Shown: positions 29,128 to 40,369, numbered from the stretch's first letter. The stretch is 64,000 nucleotides of DNA from Nisaea denitrificans DSM 18348 (GCF_000426505.1 NZ_AUFM01000011.1:620001-684000), one strand, 5' to 3'. Numbers and translations: made by a program. The notes: generated from the letters alone by a model not told the origin.

Positions 29128-31224
29128 ATGCCTAAATTGACAGTCAACGGTACGGAGGTCGAGGTTCCGGCTGGCGCCTCCGTGTTGCAGGCTTGCGAAG
29201 AGGCTGGCGCCGAGGTGCCGCGCTTCTGTTATCACGAACGCCTGTCGATTGCGGGTAACTGCCGCATGTGCCTCGTGGAAATGGAACGCTCACCGAAGCC
29301 TGTTGCTTCCTGCGCGATGCCGGCCGGCGAAGGCATGGTGATCCGCACGGATACGGATCTGGTGAAGAAGGCGCGGGAAGGGGTGATGGAGTTCCTCCTC
29401 ATCAACCACCCGCTGGATTGCCCGATCTGCGATCAGGGCGGCGAATGCGACCTGCAGGATCAGGCGATGGCCTTCGGCCATCATTCCAGCCGCTATGACG
29501 AGAACAAGCGCGCGGTTGAAGACAAGTATATGGGCCCGCTGGTCAACACGATCATGACCCGCTGCATCCATTGCACACGCTGCGTCCGGTTCTCGACCGA
29601 AGTGGCCGGTGTCACCGATATGGGCCTGCTCGGCCGCGGTGAGAATGCGGAAATCACGACCTATCTGGAAAAGGCGCTCGACAGCGAGCTCTCGGCCAAT
29701 GTGATCGACCTTTGCCCGGTCGGCGCGCTGACCTCCAAGCCTTACGCGTTCGTGGCGCGCCCGTGGGAGCTGCGCAAGACCGAGACCATCGATGTGATGG
29801 ATGCGCTTGGCTCGAACATCCGGGTCGATACGCGGGGCTCCGAAGTGCTTCGTGTGCTGCCGCGCCTGCATGAAGAGGTCAACGAAGAGTGGATCTCCGA
29901 CAAGACCCGTTATGCCTGTGACGGTCTGAAGCGCCAGCGGCTGGACAAGCCGTATCTCCGCAAGGACGGCAAACTGCAGCCGGTTTCCTGGGATGACGCT
30001 TTCGCCGCCATTGCAGCGAAGATGAAGGGGCTCAAGGGCGCCGAAATTGCCGCTGTTGCCGGCGATACGGTCGACGTTGAGTCCATGTTTGCCCTGAAGG
30101 GCCTGATGACTGCGTTGGGTTCACCGAACCTGGACTGCCGTCAGGACGGTGCAAAGCTCGATGCGACGACCCGGGCCGGTTATCTTTTCAATGCGACGAT
30201 TGCCGGGATCGAGGAAGCCGACGCCATCCTGATCGTCGGCGCTAATCCGCGCTGGGATGCTGCCGTCTTGAATTCCCGCATCCGCAAGCGCTGGCTCACG
30301 GGCGGTCTCAAGGTCGGTGTGATCGGCGCGCCGGTCGATCTGACTTACAAATACGATCATCTGGGCGCCGGTGCTCAGACCCTGACCGAGCTTGCCGATG
30401 GCAAGAACGATTTTGCCTCCGTACTAAAGGACGCCAAAAAGCCGATGCTCATCCTCGGCATGGGCGCGCTGACCCGCGAAGACGGGGCGGCGGTTCTGGC
30501 GATGGCCCGCAAGATCGCGGAAAGCACCGGCATGCTCGTGCCCGCCTCGAAGGACGAGGAAGGCAACGAGGTTCCTGCCTGGAACGGTTTCAGTGTGCTG
30601 CACACGGCGGCATCCCGCGTTGGCGGCCTCGATATCGGCTTCCTGCCGGGCAATGGTGGCGCGGATGTCGCGGGCATGCTCGACGGCGCTTCCAAGGGCA
30701 AGATCAAGGCGGTTTACCTGCTTGGTGCGGACGAGATCGATACACAACGTCTCGGCGATGCCTTCGTGATCTATCAAGGCCACCATGGTGACCGTGGCGC
30801 ACACCGTGCGGACGTGATCCTGCCAGGCGCTGCCTACACGGAAAAAGATGGCCTCTACGTGAACACAGAAGGCCGGGTGCAGATGGGACTGCGGGCCAGC
30901 TTCCCGCCGGGCGAGGCCCGCGAGGACTGGACCATTGTCCGGGCTCTTTCGGCGCATCTCGGTGCGACACTGCCCTATGACAGCTTGGAGCAGCTTCGGG
31001 CCGCTCTTCGGAAGTCTAACGAGGTCTTTACCGAGATCGATATCGCGCCGAAGGCTGCCTGGGGGCCGTTCGGCGCCGAAGGAGCAATGTCCGAGACAGG
31101 TTTTGGAACCACGGTCGAGAATTTCTACATGACCGATCCAATCAGCCGGGCCTCCCAGACGATGGCCGAATGCACGGAAGTCTTTGTCCTGCCCAAGCAG
31201 GACAAGACCGGGACCGAGGGGTGA
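29128..31224 (+). CDS. nuoG: NADH-quinone oxidoreductase subunit G
   Basis: The 698-residue 75-kDa subunit is of the mitochondrial length, shorter than the E. coli protein. The ferredoxin domain has the N1b cysteines in CYHERLSIAGNCRMC and SCAMPAGEG; N5 is in HPLDCPICDQGGEC; N4 is in CIHCTRCVRF and the later CPVGALTSKP. The remainder is the molybdopterin-oxidoreductase-like domain, which binds no cofactor. The ATG has GGGGAG seven bases upstream. Confidence 0.96.
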   Translation: MPKLTVNGTEVEVPAGASVLQACEEAGAEVPRFCYHERLSIAGNCRMCLVEMERSPKPVASCAMPAGEGMVIRTDTDLVKKAREGVMEFLLINHPLDCPICDQGGECDLQDQAMAFGHHSSRYDENKRAVEDKYMGPLVNTIMTRCIHCTRCVRFSTEVAGVTDMGLLGRGENAEITTYLEKALDSELSANVIDLCPVGALTSKPYAFVARPWELRKTETIDVMDALGSNIRVDTRGSEVLRVLPRLHEEVNEEWISDKTRYACDGLKRQRLDKPYLRKDGKLQPVSWDDAFAAIAAKMKGLKGAEIAAVAGDTVDVESMFALKGLMTALGSPNLDCRQDGAKLDATTRAGYLFNATIAGIEEADAILIVGANPRWDAAVLNSRIRKRWLTGGLKVGVIGAPVDLTYKYDHLGAGAQTLTELADGKNDFASVLKDAKKPMLILGMGALTREDGAAVLAMARKIAESTGMLVPASKDEEGNEVPAWNGFSVLHTAASRVGGLDIGFLPGNGGADVAGMLDGASKGKIKAVYLLGADEIDTQRLGDAFVIYQGHHGDRGAHRADVILPGAAYTEKDGLYVNTEGRVQMGLRASFPPGEAREDWTIVRALSAHLGATLPYDSLEQLRAALRKSNEVFTEIDIAPKAAWGPFGAEGAMSETGFGTTVENFYMTDPISRASQTMAECTEVFVLPKQDKTGTEG

Positions 31225-31232
31225 GGAGTTAA

Positions 31233-32261
31233 GTGGGTATGGATGCGATCCTCGAAACCTACGTGATCCCGACAGCGATCATTCTGGCGCAGATCCTCGC
31301 CATTGTGGTGCCGCTGCTGGTGGCCGTGGCCTATCTCACCTATTTCGAACGCAAGGTGATTGGTGCCATGCAGATGCGGAAGGGGCCGAATGTTGTCGGT
31401 CCGTTCGGTCTGCTGCAGCCGCTCGCCGACGGTGTAAAGCTGTTCGCCAAGGAAACCATCATGCCGGCGGGCGCGAACAAGATCATGTTCGCCATGGCGC
31501 CGATGTTGACCTTCACCCTTGCCATGATCGCCTGGGCGGTGATCCCGTTCGATGCAGGCATGGTGCTGTCCGATATCAATGTCGGCGTGCTGTATCTGTT
31601 CGCGATTTCCTCGCTCGGCGTCTATGGCGTGATCATGGCTGGCTGGGCGTCGAACTCGAAATACGCCTTCCTCGGCGCGCTTCGCTCGGCGGCGCAGATG
31701 GTCTCCTACGAAGTGTCCATCGGCTTCGTGATGATTACCGTTCTGCTCTGTGTCGGCTCGCTGAACCTGACCGCTATTGTCGAAGCGCAGAAGACGGTCT
31801 GGTTCGCCATTCCGCTGCTGCCGATGTTCGTGATTTTCTTCGTCTCGGCACTGGCCGAAACGAACCGGGCGCCGTTCGACCTTCCGGAAGGCGAGTCGGA
31901 GCTGGTTGCTGGGTATTTCGTCGAATATTCCTCAATGACCTTCGCCCTGTTCTTCCTTGGTGAATACGCGAACATGATCCTGATGAGCGGGATCACTGTG
32001 ATCCTGTTCATGGGCGGCTGGTTGCCGTTGTTCGATATCGCACCGTTCAACTGGATACCGGGGCCGATCTGGTTCTTCGCCAAGATTGCCTTTGTGCTGT
32101 TCTTCTTCCTTTGGGTCCGGGCGACATTCCCGCGCTACCGCTACGATCAGCTGATGCGTCTGGGCTGGAAAGTGTTCCTGCCGTTCTCGCTGCTCTGGGT
32201 CGTGCTGACCGCTGGTGTGCTGGTGGCCTTCGACTGGGTACCGGCGCCGGTGTTGGGATGA
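31233..32261 (+). CDS. nuoH: NADH-quinone oxidoreductase subunit H
   Basis: This 342-residue membrane subunit (ND1) has about eight to nine helices and links the quinone cavity to the membrane arm. Signatures are [40 protein letters not shown]-like [18 protein letters not shown], and [18 protein letters not shown]. The GTG at 31233 lies four bases after AGGAG; an ATG two codons later is equally possible. Confidence 0.97.
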   Translation: MGMDAILETYVIPTAIILAQILAIVVPLLVAVAYLTYFERKVIGAMQMRKGPNVVGPFGLLQPLADGVKLFAKETIMPAGANKIMFAMAPMLTFTLAMIAWAVIPFDAGMVLSDINVGVLYLFAISSLGVYGVIMAGWASNSKYAFLGALRSAAQMVSYEVSIGFVMITVLLCVGSLNLTAIVEAQKTVWFAIPLLPMFVIFFVSALAETNRAPFDLPEGESELVAGYFVEYSSMTFALFFLGEYANMILMSGITVILFMGGWLPLFDIAPFNWIPGPIWFFAKIAFVLFFFLWVRATFPRYRYDQLMRLGWKVFLPFSLLWVVLTAGVLVAFDWVPAPVLG

Positions 32262-32320
32262 GGACGGATCGAATGATGTCAGACGCGACTGAAACGCGCA
32301 CGATGGAGAGAGGCTGAGCC

Positions 32321-32809
32321 ATGAGCACGTTGCAACAAAGCGCGCGCGGCCTGCTGCTGTGGGAACTGCTTTCGGGCATGTATCTCACGCTGAAGTATTT
32401 TTTCAAGCCGAAGGTGACCATCAATTACCCTTATGAAAAGGGGCCGATCAGCAGTCGCTTCCGCGGAGAGCACGCCTTGCGCCGCTACCCGAACGGGGAA
32501 GAACGCTGCATTGCCTGCAAACTCTGCGAGGCGATCTGTCCGGCACAGGCCATCACCATCGAGGCCGAGCCGCGCGACGACGGCAGCCGGCGGACGACCC
32601 GCTACGATATTGATATGACGAAATGCATCTATTGCGGCTTCTGTCAGGAAGCCTGCCCGGTCGATGCGATCGTCGAAGGACCGAACTTTGAATTCGCCAC
32701 GGAAACCCGCGAGGAGCTGTTCTACAACAAGGACAAGTTGCTCGCGAACGGGGACCGCTGGGAGCGCGAGATCGCGCATAATCTGACCGTCGAAGCGCCG
32801 TACCGTTAA
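32321..32809 (+). CDS. nuoI: NADH-quinone oxidoreductase subunit I
   Basis: This 162-residue subunit carries clusters N6a and N6b on two 8Fe ferredoxin-type motifs, [16 protein letters not shown] and [16 protein letters not shown]. It passes electrons from NuoG to NuoB. GAGAGAGGC precedes the ATG. The 59-bp gap after nuoH contains a 14-codon ORF of doubtful meaning (32273-32317). Confidence 0.97.
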   Translation: MSTLQQSARGLLLWELLSGMYLTLKYFFKPKVTINYPYEKGPISSRFRGEHALRRYPNGEERCIACKLCEAICPAQAITIEAEPRDDGSRRTTRYDIDMTKCIYCGFCQEACPVDAIVEGPNFEFATETREELFYNKDKLLANGDRWEREIAHNLTVEAPYR

Positions 32810-32832
32810 GGGCTGCTTGGGGGCGAGGGAAC

Positions 32833-32910
32833 ATGAAGAAAGCCGATAGAATGGCTGAGATGACTCACAAAATGCCTGCCGGACTTCCGGCGGAGCGGGG
32901 GCGCGGATGA
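32833..32910 (+). CDS. possible 25-residue small ORF coupled to nuoJ
   Basis: An ATG four bases after GAGGG opens a 25-codon frame (MKKADRMAEMTHKMPAGLP...) whose TGA overlaps the nuoJ ATG as ATGA. The arrangement is that of a translationally coupled leader peptide, filling the otherwise empty 97-bp gap between nuoI and nuoJ. It has no recognisable domain and may be chance. Confidence 0.35.
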   Translation: MKKADRMAEMTHKMPAGLPAERGRG

Positions 32911-33512
32911 TCCAGGCACTCATATTTTATGTCTTTGCCGCGATCACCATTGCCTCGGGCGTCATGGTGGTCTCGTCGCGGAACCCGGTTCATTCGGTTC
33001 TGTTCCTGATCCTGGCTTTCTTCAATGCGGCAGGACTGTTCGTCCTGATCGGAGCCGAATTCATCGCCATGATTCTGGTGGTGGTCTATGTCGGTGCGGT
33101 CGCGGTGCTGTTCCTGTTCGTCGTCATGATGCTGGACATCAATTTCGTCGAGCTGCGTCAGGGCTTCATGAAGTACCTGCCGATTGGCCTGTTGATCGGG
33201 GTGGTGATCTTCGCCGAACTGTTCTTCGTGGTGACAAGTTGGGTGATCGCACCTGATCTGATCACGGCGGCCCCGGCGCCTGATCCTACGGCTGTGACCA
33301 ATACTCACGCGCTCGGCGCGCTGCTTTATACCCGCTATGTCTATCTCTTCCAGTCGGCTGGTCTGATCCTGCTGATCGCCATGATCGGTGCCATCGTGCT
33401 CACGCTTCGGAGCCGGCCGGGGGTCAAGCGCCAGCGTATCTCGGCACAGCTTTCCCGGACCACGGAAGAGACGGTTGAAGTCGTTAAAGTGCAGAGCGGG
33501 GAAGGGGTCTGA
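32907..33512 (+). CDS. nuoJ: NADH-quinone oxidoreductase subunit J
   Basis: The 201-residue ND6-type subunit has five predicted membrane helices. Recognisable are [20 protein letters not shown] and the [17 protein letters not shown] helix, which contains the pi-bulge region that couples quinone reduction to proton pumping. The C-terminus is a soluble tail. The start overlaps a small upstream ORF by four bases. Confidence 0.96.
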   Translation: MIQALIFYVFAAITIASGVMVVSSRNPVHSVLFLILAFFNAAGLFVLIGAEFIAMILVVVYVGAVAVLFLFVVMMLDINFVELRQGFMKYLPIGLLIGVVIFAELFFVVTSWVIAPDLITAAPAPDPTAVTNTHALGALLYTRYVYLFQSAGLILLIAMIGAIVLTLRSRPGVKRQRISAQLSRTTEETVEVVKVQSGEGV

Positions 33513-33514
33513 TC

Positions 33515-33826
33515 ATGCTGGAAATCGGCCTGGCGCATTACCTGACGGTTGCCGCCGTCCTCTTCACACTCGGTATGTTCGGGATCTTCCTGAACCGGAA
33601 GAACGTGATCATCATCATGATGTCGATTGAGCTCATGCTGCTCGCGGTGAACATCAACCTGGTGACCTTCTCTGTCTTCCTGAACGATCTCGTCGGACAG
33701 ATCTTCGCACTCTTCGTGCTGACGGTCGCCGCGGCGGAGGCCGCCATCGGCCTTGCCATCCTCGTGGTGTATTTCCGCAATCGCGGAAGCATCGCGGTCG
33801 AAGACATCAACCTGATGAAAGGGTAA
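33515..33826 (+). CDS. nuoK: NADH-quinone oxidoreductase subunit K
   Basis: The 103-residue ND4L-type subunit has three helices and the two conserved membrane glutamates, one in [14 protein letters not shown] and one in [13 protein letters not shown], which form part of the proton path. It starts two bases after the nuoJ stop, so the two are coupled. Confidence 0.97.
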   Translation: MLEIGLAHYLTVAAVLFTLGMFGIFLNRKNVIIIMMSIELMLLAVNINLVTFSVFLNDLVGQIFALFVLTVAAAEAAIGLAILVVYFRNRGSIAVEDINLMKG

Positions 33827-33832
33827 GGCCGG

Positions 33833-35764
33833 ATGTACGCCGCAATCGTCTTCCTGCCGCTGCTCGGCAGTCTCATCGCGGGCTTCGGAAACCGCGCCAT
33901 CGGAGACCGTCCGGCGCAGCTTGTCACCTGTGCCGGCATGTTCGGTGCGCTGGGGCTCTCGATCATCGCATTCTTCGATGTCGCGCTCGGCGGTAACCCG
34001 GTCACGGTAGAGCTGTTCACCTGGATTTCTTCCGGATCGATGGAAGCCTCCTGGGCGCTCAAGTTCGATACCCTGACGGCGGTCATGCTGATCGTGGTCA
34101 CAGGCGTGTCGACCATGGTTCATGTCTATTCCATCGGATACATGAGCCACGACGCCTCAAAGCCGCGTTTCATGGCCTATCTCAGCCTCTTCACCTTCGC
34201 CATGCTGATGCTGGTGACGGCGGACAATCTGGTGCAGATGTTCTTCGGCTGGGAAGGCGTCGGTCTCGCCTCCTATCTGTTGATCGGTTTCTGGTTCCAT
34301 AAGCCATCCGCCAACGCTGCGGCGATGAAGGCCTTCATCGTCAACAGGGTCGGCGATTTCGGTTTTGCCTTGGGTATCTTCGGCACATACCTGCTGTTCG
34401 ATACGGTCGTGCTGGACGATATCTTTGCCGCCGCGCCGGAAAAAGCGGGCATGACGCTTGAGTTCCTTGGTACAGAGTGGCACGCCCTGACCATCCTTTG
34501 CATGCTGTTGTTCATTGGTGCCATGGGTAAGTCGGCCCAGCTCGGCCTGCACACCTGGCTTCCGGACGCCATGGAAGGCCCGACGCCGGTCTCCGCGCTT
34601 ATTCACGCGGCAACCATGGTGACGGCCGGTGTGTTCATGGTCGCGCGCCTGTCGCCGATGATGGAATTCTCGCCCGATACGCTCATGGTGATCACAATTG
34701 TCGGGGCAACGACGGCCTTCTTCGCGGCGACTGTCGGTCTCTGCCAGAACGACATCAAGCGGGTGATCGCCTATTCGACCTGTAGCCAGCTCGGCTACAT
34801 GTTCTTCGCCTGCGGTGTTTCGGCCTATTCCGCCGCTATCTTTCACCTGATGACGCACGCCTTCTTCAAGGCACTGCTGTTCCTCGGCGCCGGCTCGGTG
34901 ATCCACGCCATGTCGGACGAGCAGGACATGCGCAACATGGGCGGCATCTGGAGACACATCAAACTCACCTACATCATGATGTGGATCGGTAGCTGGGCTC
35001 TGGTCGGCCTGCCGCCATTCTCCGGTTTCTTCTCGAAGGATCTGATCATCGAAGTGGCGTATGCGCGTCACACCGGTGTCGGCGATTACGCCTTCTGGCT
35101 CGGTGTCGGGGCGGCCTTCATGACAGCGTTCTATAGCTGGCGTCTCCTGATCATGACCTTCCACGGCGCTCCCCGCGCCAGCAAGGAAGTCATGAGCCAT
35201 ATCCATGAATCCCCGCCGGTCATGACAGTGCCGCTGATCGTTCTTGCGACCGGCGCAGTGTTTGCCGGTTGGCTTGGCTACCAGTATTTCGGCGGAGACC
35301 TGCGCGAGCAATTCTGGGGGGCCGCGATCTTCGTCGCCGAAGGCAACGATACGATCGAAGGCGCACACCACGTACCGACCTGGGTGAAACTGCTTCCGAT
35401 CGTCGTCACGGTCGCCGGTATCGGCCTTGCCTATGTCATGTATATGTTCGTGCCTGGTTTGCCGGCGAAGGTCGCCTCGACCTTCCGGCCGATCTACCTG
35501 TTCCTGCTGAACAAGTGGTACTTCGACGAGCTGTACGACTACATCTTCATCCGTCCGGCCATGAAGCTCGGCCGTATCTTCTGGAAAAGCGGCGACGGCG
35601 CGATCATCGACGGCTTCGGCCCCGACGGCGTCAGCCTGATTACCAAACTTGCGGCGGTCCGCGCAGGCAAGATGCAGTCCGGATATGTCTACCATTATGC
35701 CTTTGCGATGATGATCGGCGTGGTTGCGATCATCTCCTGGTACATGCTGATGAGCGGGAAGTAA
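33833..35764 (+). CDS. nuoL: NADH-quinone oxidoreductase subunit L
   Basis: The 643-residue distal antiporter-like pump (ND5) has about sixteen membrane helices. Typical are [38 protein letters not shown] (key Glu), [20 protein letters not shown] and [19 protein letters not shown]. The C-terminal segment after about residue 540 includes the long lateral helix region characteristic of NuoL. It starts six bases after nuoK. Confidence 0.97.
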   Translation: MYAAIVFLPLLGSLIAGFGNRAIGDRPAQLVTCAGMFGALGLSIIAFFDVALGGNPVTVELFTWISSGSMEASWALKFDTLTAVMLIVVTGVSTMVHVYSIGYMSHDASKPRFMAYLSLFTFAMLMLVTADNLVQMFFGWEGVGLASYLLIGFWFHKPSANAAAMKAFIVNRVGDFGFALGIFGTYLLFDTVVLDDIFAAAPEKAGMTLEFLGTEWHALTILCMLLFIGAMGKSAQLGLHTWLPDAMEGPTPVSALIHAATMVTAGVFMVARLSPMMEFSPDTLMVITIVGATTAFFAATVGLCQNDIKRVIAYSTCSQLGYMFFACGVSAYSAAIFHLMTHAFFKALLFLGAGSVIHAMSDEQDMRNMGGIWRHIKLTYIMMWIGSWALVGLPPFSGFFSKDLIIEVAYARHTGVGDYAFWLGVGAAFMTAFYSWRLLIMTFHGAPRASKEVMSHIHESPPVMTVPLIVLATGAVFAGWLGYQYFGGDLREQFWGAAIFVAEGNDTIEGAHHVPTWVKLLPIVVTVAGIGLAYVMYMFVPGLPAKVASTFRPIYLFLLNKWYFDELYDYIFIRPAMKLGRIFWKSGDGAIIDGFGPDGVSLITKLAAVRAGKMQSGYVYHYAFAMMIGVVAIISWYMLMSGK

Positions 35765-35768
35765 GACC

Positions 35769-37280
35769 ATGAGCGATTGGCCTCTCCTCTCTCTGGTAAC
35801 CTTCCTGCCGCTGGCGGGGGCACTCTTCATTGCGCTGACCCGCGGTGAAGAAGAGCAGGTTGCCAAGAATGCCCGCTACGTGGCGCTCTGGACCTCGCTG
35901 ATTACCTTCGTGGTATCGCTGCTGATCTGGGCCGGGTTCGACCCGACCACGGCTGACTTCCAGTTCGTCGAAAAGCGCGACTGGCTGCCGGATTGGGGCA
36001 TCGGCTATCACATGGGTGTCGACGGCATCTCCATGTGGTTCGTGCTGCTGTCCACGCTGCTCACACCGATCTGCATTCTTTCAAGCTGGGAGGCTGTGCA
36101 GAAGCGGGTGAAGGAATACATGATCGCCTTCCTGGTCCTTGAGACCCTGATGGTCGGCATGTTCTGTGCGCTGGATATTCTGGTCTTCTACATCTTCTTC
36201 GAAGGTGTGCTGATCCCGATGTTCCTGATCATTGGAATCTGGGGCGGTGCCCGCCGGGTCTATGCGGCGTTCAAGTTTTTCCTCTACACGCTGCTCGGCT
36301 CCGTGCTGATGCTGATCGCCATCCTGACCATGTATCTGCAAACCGGCACGACGGACATCCCGGAACTGATGGCCGCCGGTTTCTCTACGGAATTGCAGAC
36401 TTGGCTCTGGCTCGCGTTCTTTGCCTCCTTTGCGGTCAAGGTGCCGATGTGGCCGGTCCATACATGGTTGCCCGATGCTCACGTTGAGGCGCCGACGGCG
36501 GGGTCCGTGATCCTTGCCGGCGTGCTGCTGAAGATGGGCGGTTACGGCTTCCTTCGATTCTCCATTCCGATGTTCCCGGAAGCGACCGAGTATTTCGCGC
36601 CGCTGGTCTTCGTGCTCAGTGTCGTAGCGGTGATCTACACGTCGCTCGTCGCCTTGGTGCAGCAGGATATGAAGAAACTGATTGCGTATTCTTCGGTTGC
36701 GCATATGGGCTTTGTCACCATCGGGATGTTCACGCTGAACACCCAGGGCGTCGAAGGCTCTATCTTCCAGATGTTGAGCCACGGCGTTGTCTCCGGCGCG
36801 CTCTTCCTTTGCGTCGGCGTGGTCTATGACCGGATGCACACCCGCGAGATCGCGGCTTATGGCGGTCTGGTGGAGCGTATGCCGCGCTATGCGCTGGTCT
36901 TCATGATCTTCACCATGGCTTCCGTCGGCCTGCCGGCCACCAGCGGTTTCGTCGGTGAGTTCCTAATCCTGATGGGCGCCTTCGAGGCGAGTACCTGGCT
37001 TGCGGCTTTTGCCGCAACGGGCCTGATCCTGGGTGCCGCCTACATGCTCTATCTTTATCGCCGGGTTATCTTCGGTGTGATGGACAAGGAGGCTTTGAAG
37101 CAGATCCTTGACCTGTCGCCCCGAGAGATCGCGATTTTCGCACCGCTCATCATCCTCGTCTTCTGGATGGGCATTTATCCGTCGACCTTCCTCGACATCA
37201 TGTCGGTGTCTGTCGATCACCTGATCAGCAACTACAAGGTTGCGCTCGGCGATGCCGGCGTGGCCGTGGCCGCCCGCTAG
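35769..37280 (+). CDS. nuoM: NADH-quinone oxidoreductase subunit M
   Basis: The 503-residue antiporter-like pump (ND4) has about fourteen helices with [38 protein letters not shown] (membrane Glu), [20 protein letters not shown] and [18 protein letters not shown]. It sits between NuoL and NuoN in the membrane arm. The start follows the nuoL stop by four bases. Confidence 0.97.
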   Translation: MSDWPLLSLVTFLPLAGALFIALTRGEEEQVAKNARYVALWTSLITFVVSLLIWAGFDPTTADFQFVEKRDWLPDWGIGYHMGVDGISMWFVLLSTLLTPICILSSWEAVQKRVKEYMIAFLVLETLMVGMFCALDILVFYIFFEGVLIPMFLIIGIWGGARRVYAAFKFFLYTLLGSVLMLIAILTMYLQTGTTDIPELMAAGFSTELQTWLWLAFFASFAVKVPMWPVHTWLPDAHVEAPTAGSVILAGVLLKMGGYGFLRFSIPMFPEATEYFAPLVFVLSVVAVIYTSLVALVQQDMKKLIAYSSVAHMGFVTIGMFTLNTQGVEGSIFQMLSHGVVSGALFLCVGVVYDRMHTREIAAYGGLVERMPRYALVFMIFTMASVGLPATSGFVGEFLILMGAFEASTWLAAFAATGLILGAAYMLYLYRRVIFGVMDKEALKQILDLSPREIAIFAPLIILVFWMGIYPSTFLDIMSVSVDHLISNYKVALGDAGVAVAAR

Positions 37281-37296
37281 GGCAGGAGTGAGACCC

Positions 37297-38757
37297 ATGG
37301 ACGCGATCACAACGCTTCCCGTGATGAGCCCGGCGGCCGCGGAAATTTTCCTCGCAGCGGCCGCCATGGTGCTGCTCATGTTCGGCGTGTTCAGAGGCGG
37401 CAAGGCACAGGAGGCGACCTCCTGGCTCGCTGTCGCAGTGCTTCTGGTGGCAGGTGGCCTGGTGATGAGCCACGGCGGCGACACGACATTGGCCTTCTTC
37501 GGTATGTTCAAGGCCGGACCGTTTGCGCAGTTTGCCAAGATTCTGATCCTTGCCGGCTCAATCCTTTCCATCATTATGTCCCGGAGCACTTTCCGGCAGG
37601 ACAGTTTCGAGCGCTTTGAATATCCGGTTCTGATCGTGCTCTCGACGCTCGGCATGCTGATGATGGTGTCGGCCAACGACCTGATCGCGCTCTATGTCGG
37701 TCTCGAGACCCAGAGCCTGGCGCTTTACGTCATTGCCTCGATCCGTCGGGACACGCTGAAATCCACCGAAGCCGGCCTGAAATACTTTGTCTTGGGTGCG
37801 CTGTCCTCAGGGATGCTGCTTTACGGCTCCTCGATGGTTTACGGTTTCGCTGGGACGACCGAGTTCGAAGGTCTGGCGAACGTATTCTCCGGTCTGGACG
37901 GTCAGCAGCCGTCGGTCGGTTTGATCATCGGCCTCGTGTTCGTGATCTGTGGCCTCGCCTTCAAGGTTTCCGCCGTTCCGTTTCATATGTGGACCCCGGA
38001 TGTCTATGAAGGTGCGCCGACACCGGTCACCGCTCTGTTCGCGGTTGCACCGAAGGTCGCGGCGCTGGCGCTGTTCCTGCGGGTTCTGCTGGAGCCGTTC
38101 GGCGCTCTGGTCGGCGAGTGGCAGCAGATCATTGCCCTGATCGCGGTCCTCTCCATGGCAATCGGTGCGATCGCGGCGATCGTCCAGACGAATATCAAGC
38201 GCCTGATGGCCTACAGTTCCATCGGCCATATGGGCTATGCGCTGGTCGGGCTTGCTGCTGCAAACGAGGCAGGGGTCAGCGGAATTCTGGTCTATCTCGC
38301 TCTCTATCTCTTCATGAATGTCGGAACCTTTGCCTGCATCCTCTCGATGCGTCGGCAGGGTCGTCCGGTCGAGGGCATTCACGATCTGGCCGGGCTCTCC
38401 AAGACGCATCCGGGCATGGCCGCGATGATCATGATCTTCATGTTCTCGATGGCTGGTATCCCGCCGCTCGCCGGTTTCTTCGGAAAGTGGTTTGTGTTCA
38501 TGGCTGCGGTCAATGCAGGCCTCTTCGCTCTCGCGATTCTCGGCGTTATCGCCAGCGTGATTGGTGCTTTCTATTATCTGCGCATCGTCAAGATCATGTA
38601 TTTCGACGAGGCGGAAGAGCCGCTGGACACCGCGATCCCGGGGGATCTGAAAATCATCATGACGGTGATGGCTGCGGTGACGCTGTTGTTCTTCATCGTC
38701 CCCGCACCGCTGGTCAGCAGCGCCAAAGCGGCCGCATCAGCCCTGTTCGCCGGGTGA
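37297..38757 (+). CDS. nuoN: NADH-quinone oxidoreductase subunit N
   Basis: The 486-residue antiporter-like pump (ND2) has about fourteen helices with LYVGLETQSLALYVIAS, FKVSAVPFHMWTPDVYEGAP, TNIKRLMAYSSIGHMGYALV and GIPPLAGFFGKWFVF. It is the last complex I gene. The ATG at 37297 has AGGAG eight bases upstream; a longer in-frame extension overlaps nuoM and is unlikely. Confidence 0.97.
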   Translation: MDAITTLPVMSPAAAEIFLAAAAMVLLMFGVFRGGKAQEATSWLAVAVLLVAGGLVMSHGGDTTLAFFGMFKAGPFAQFAKILILAGSILSIIMSRSTFRQDSFERFEYPVLIVLSTLGMLMMVSANDLIALYVGLETQSLALYVIASIRRDTLKSTEAGLKYFVLGALSSGMLLYGSSMVYGFAGTTEFEGLANVFSGLDGQQPSVGLIIGLVFVICGLAFKVSAVPFHMWTPDVYEGAPTPVTALFAVAPKVAALALFLRVLLEPFGALVGEWQQIIALIAVLSMAIGAIAAIVQTNIKRLMAYSSIGHMGYALVGLAAANEAGVSGILVYLALYLFMNVGTFACILSMRRQGRPVEGIHDLAGLSKTHPGMAAMIMIFMFSMAGIPPLAGFFGKWFVFMAAVNAGLFALAILGVIASVIGAFYYLRIVKIMYFDEAEEPLDTAIPGDLKIIMTVMAAVTLLFFIVPAPLVSSAKAAASALFAG

Positions 38758-38813
38758 GGCAAGTGGCCCGCGCTTGACTGAGTGTCTGGCGGGGCCCTGA
38801 AGGACCTGAATAT

Positions 38814-39566
38814 TTGAACCACGAGCGCCAGAGCCACGGCTTCAGGATTCTGGGTTACGATTCCGTATCCAGCACGAATGACGAAGCCGACAGCTTGGCG
38901 CAAAACGGGGCTCTGGACCGGACATTGATCTGGGCCCGGAGCCAGAGTTCCGGGCGCGGTAGGCTCGGCCGGGCATGGGTGTCCCCGGAAGGAAATCTCT
39001 ACACGACGGCGATCCTCGACCCGGGGTTGCCGCTCGGCCGTCTGCAGGAGCTCTCTTTCGTCGCGTCGCTTGCTGTTCACGATACCGTCTCCGGCTTGTT
39101 GCCCGATGCGGACCAGGTGCTGAAATGGCCGAATGACGTGTTGCTGGGCGGCGCCAAGATTTCCGGCATCCTGACTGAGACGCGTGTGCGCGGAGACCAT
39201 GTTGTCGCTCTGCTGGGGGTCGGCATCAATCTCGCCCATGCTCCGGATGGCGCCCGGTATCCGACAACGGCACTTGGGGATCATCTTGCCGCGCCACTCA
39301 CGGTCGAGGGATTGCTCGATCTCTATCTGAAGGCTCTGTCCGCGCGCTATATGCTTTGGTGTTCCGATGGGTTTGCGCCTATCCGGGCTGCATGGTCGGA
39401 ACGGTCGCGCTGGATCGGCCAGAGGGTTTCTGTCGAGAATGGTGAACAGAAGATCGTTGGCCGCTATGACGGGATAGAGGCTGACGGCTCGATGATTGTC
39501 GTAGGTGATGGCGGCGAGAAGCACAGGATTTCTGCCGGCGATGTTCGGCTTGCGGAGGGCGGCTGA
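38814..39566 (+). CDS. birA: biotin--[acetyl-CoA-carboxylase] ligase, without HTH
   Basis: The 250-residue enzyme activates biotin as biotinyl-5'-AMP and attaches it to the biotin carrier protein. The adenylate-binding GRGRLGRAWVSPEGNLY and the biotin-site KWPNDVLLGGAKISGILTE are intact. The N-terminal winged helix that makes E. coli BirA a repressor is absent, so it is a class I (catalytic only) ligase. The TTG start is placed where the family starts (GYDSVSSTND), with GAAGG upstream. The stop overlaps the coaX ATG (TGATG). Confidence 0.94.
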   Translation: MNHERQSHGFRILGYDSVSSTNDEADSLAQNGALDRTLIWARSQSSGRGRLGRAWVSPEGNLYTTAILDPGLPLGRLQELSFVASLAVHDTVSGLLPDADQVLKWPNDVLLGGAKISGILTETRVRGDHVVALLGVGINLAHAPDGARYPTTALGDHLAAPLTVEGLLDLYLKALSARYMLWCSDGFAPIRAAWSERSRWIGQRVSVENGEQKIVGRYDGIEADGSMIVVGDGGEKHRISAGDVRLAEGG

Positions 39567-40369
39567 TGCTGCTGACGATAGATTGTGGCAATACGAACAC
39601 GGTATTCGCGGTGTTTTCCGGAGATGAGAAACGCGGCTCCTGGAGAGCGTCGACCAATGTTGCCCGCACGGCGGATGAATATGCTGTCTGGCTGACCCAG
39701 CTGATGGCGCTCGAAGGGATCGACCGGAGCGATATCGGCGAAGTGATTATGGCGACGGTTGTGCCGGAGGTGGTTTTCAATCTGGAAACCCTGTGCCGGA
39801 AATACTTCAAGATCGAGCCCATGGTTGTTGGCCGAAAAGGTGTGGATCTCGGGATCGATATCCGGATCGAGCGGCCGACTGAAGTCGGGGCGGATCGTCT
39901 GGTGAACGCCATTGCCGCACATGCGGCCTATGAGGGCGCGCTGATCGTCATCGATTTCGGCACAGCAACGACTTTTGACGTTGTTGAACCTGATGGCGGT
40001 TATGCCGGAGGGATCATTGCGCCGGGAATCAATCTTTCCCTTGATGCGCTTTACAACGCAGCGGCACAGCTGCCGCGCATTGCAATCCGTCCGCCGGAGA
40101 TGCCGGACGAGGGGACCAACAGTCCCGTGCGCGTTATCGGAAAGTCGACAGTGAGTGCCATGCACTCGGGAATCTTTTGGGGATATATCGGTCTGATCGA
40201 AGGCTTGGTTTCCCGCATCAAAGCAGAGTACGGAACGGATATGACGGTTATTGGCACGGGCGGACTTGCGGCGATCTTCGCCGACTGCACGCCGGTTATT
40301 GAACATGTGGACGAGGCGATCACACTACGCGGCCTGTTGCTGATCCATGAGCGGAATAAAACTCGATGA
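39566..40369 (+). CDS. coaX: type III pantothenate kinase
   Basis: This 267-residue enzyme of the ASKHA fold phosphorylates pantothenate, the first step of CoA synthesis. The phosphate loops MLLTIDCGNTNTVFAVF and VIDFGTATTFDVV, and GADRLVNAIAAHAAY, are present. Unlike CoaA, this type is not feedback-inhibited by CoA. It overlaps both neighbours (birA stop and rnj start), which argues for tight translational coupling within the tail of the nuo operon. Confidence 0.96.
   Translation: MLLTIDCGNTNTVFAVFSGDEKRGSWRASTNVARTADEYAVWLTQLMALEGIDRSDIGEVIMATVVPEVVFNLETLCRKYFKIEPMVVGRKGVDLGIDIRIERPTEVGADRLVNAIAAHAAYEGALIVIDFGTATTFDVVEPDGGYAGGIIAPGINLSLDALYNAAAQLPRIAIRPPEMPDEGTNSPVRVIGKSTVSAMHSGIFWGYIGLIEGLVSRIKAEYGTDMTVIGTGGLAAIFADCTPVIEHVDEAITLRGLLLIHERNKTR

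Noticed and set aside
32273-32317. 14-codon ORF between nuoH and nuoI
   Set aside because: Too short, no overlap with nuoI and only a loosely spaced ribosome-binding site; left as a note under nuoI.
34157-35866. 569-codon open frame opposite nuoL
   Set aside because: Antisense to nuoL with a His/Asp/Gln/Arg-rich translation, the normal result of reading hydrophobic codons backwards.
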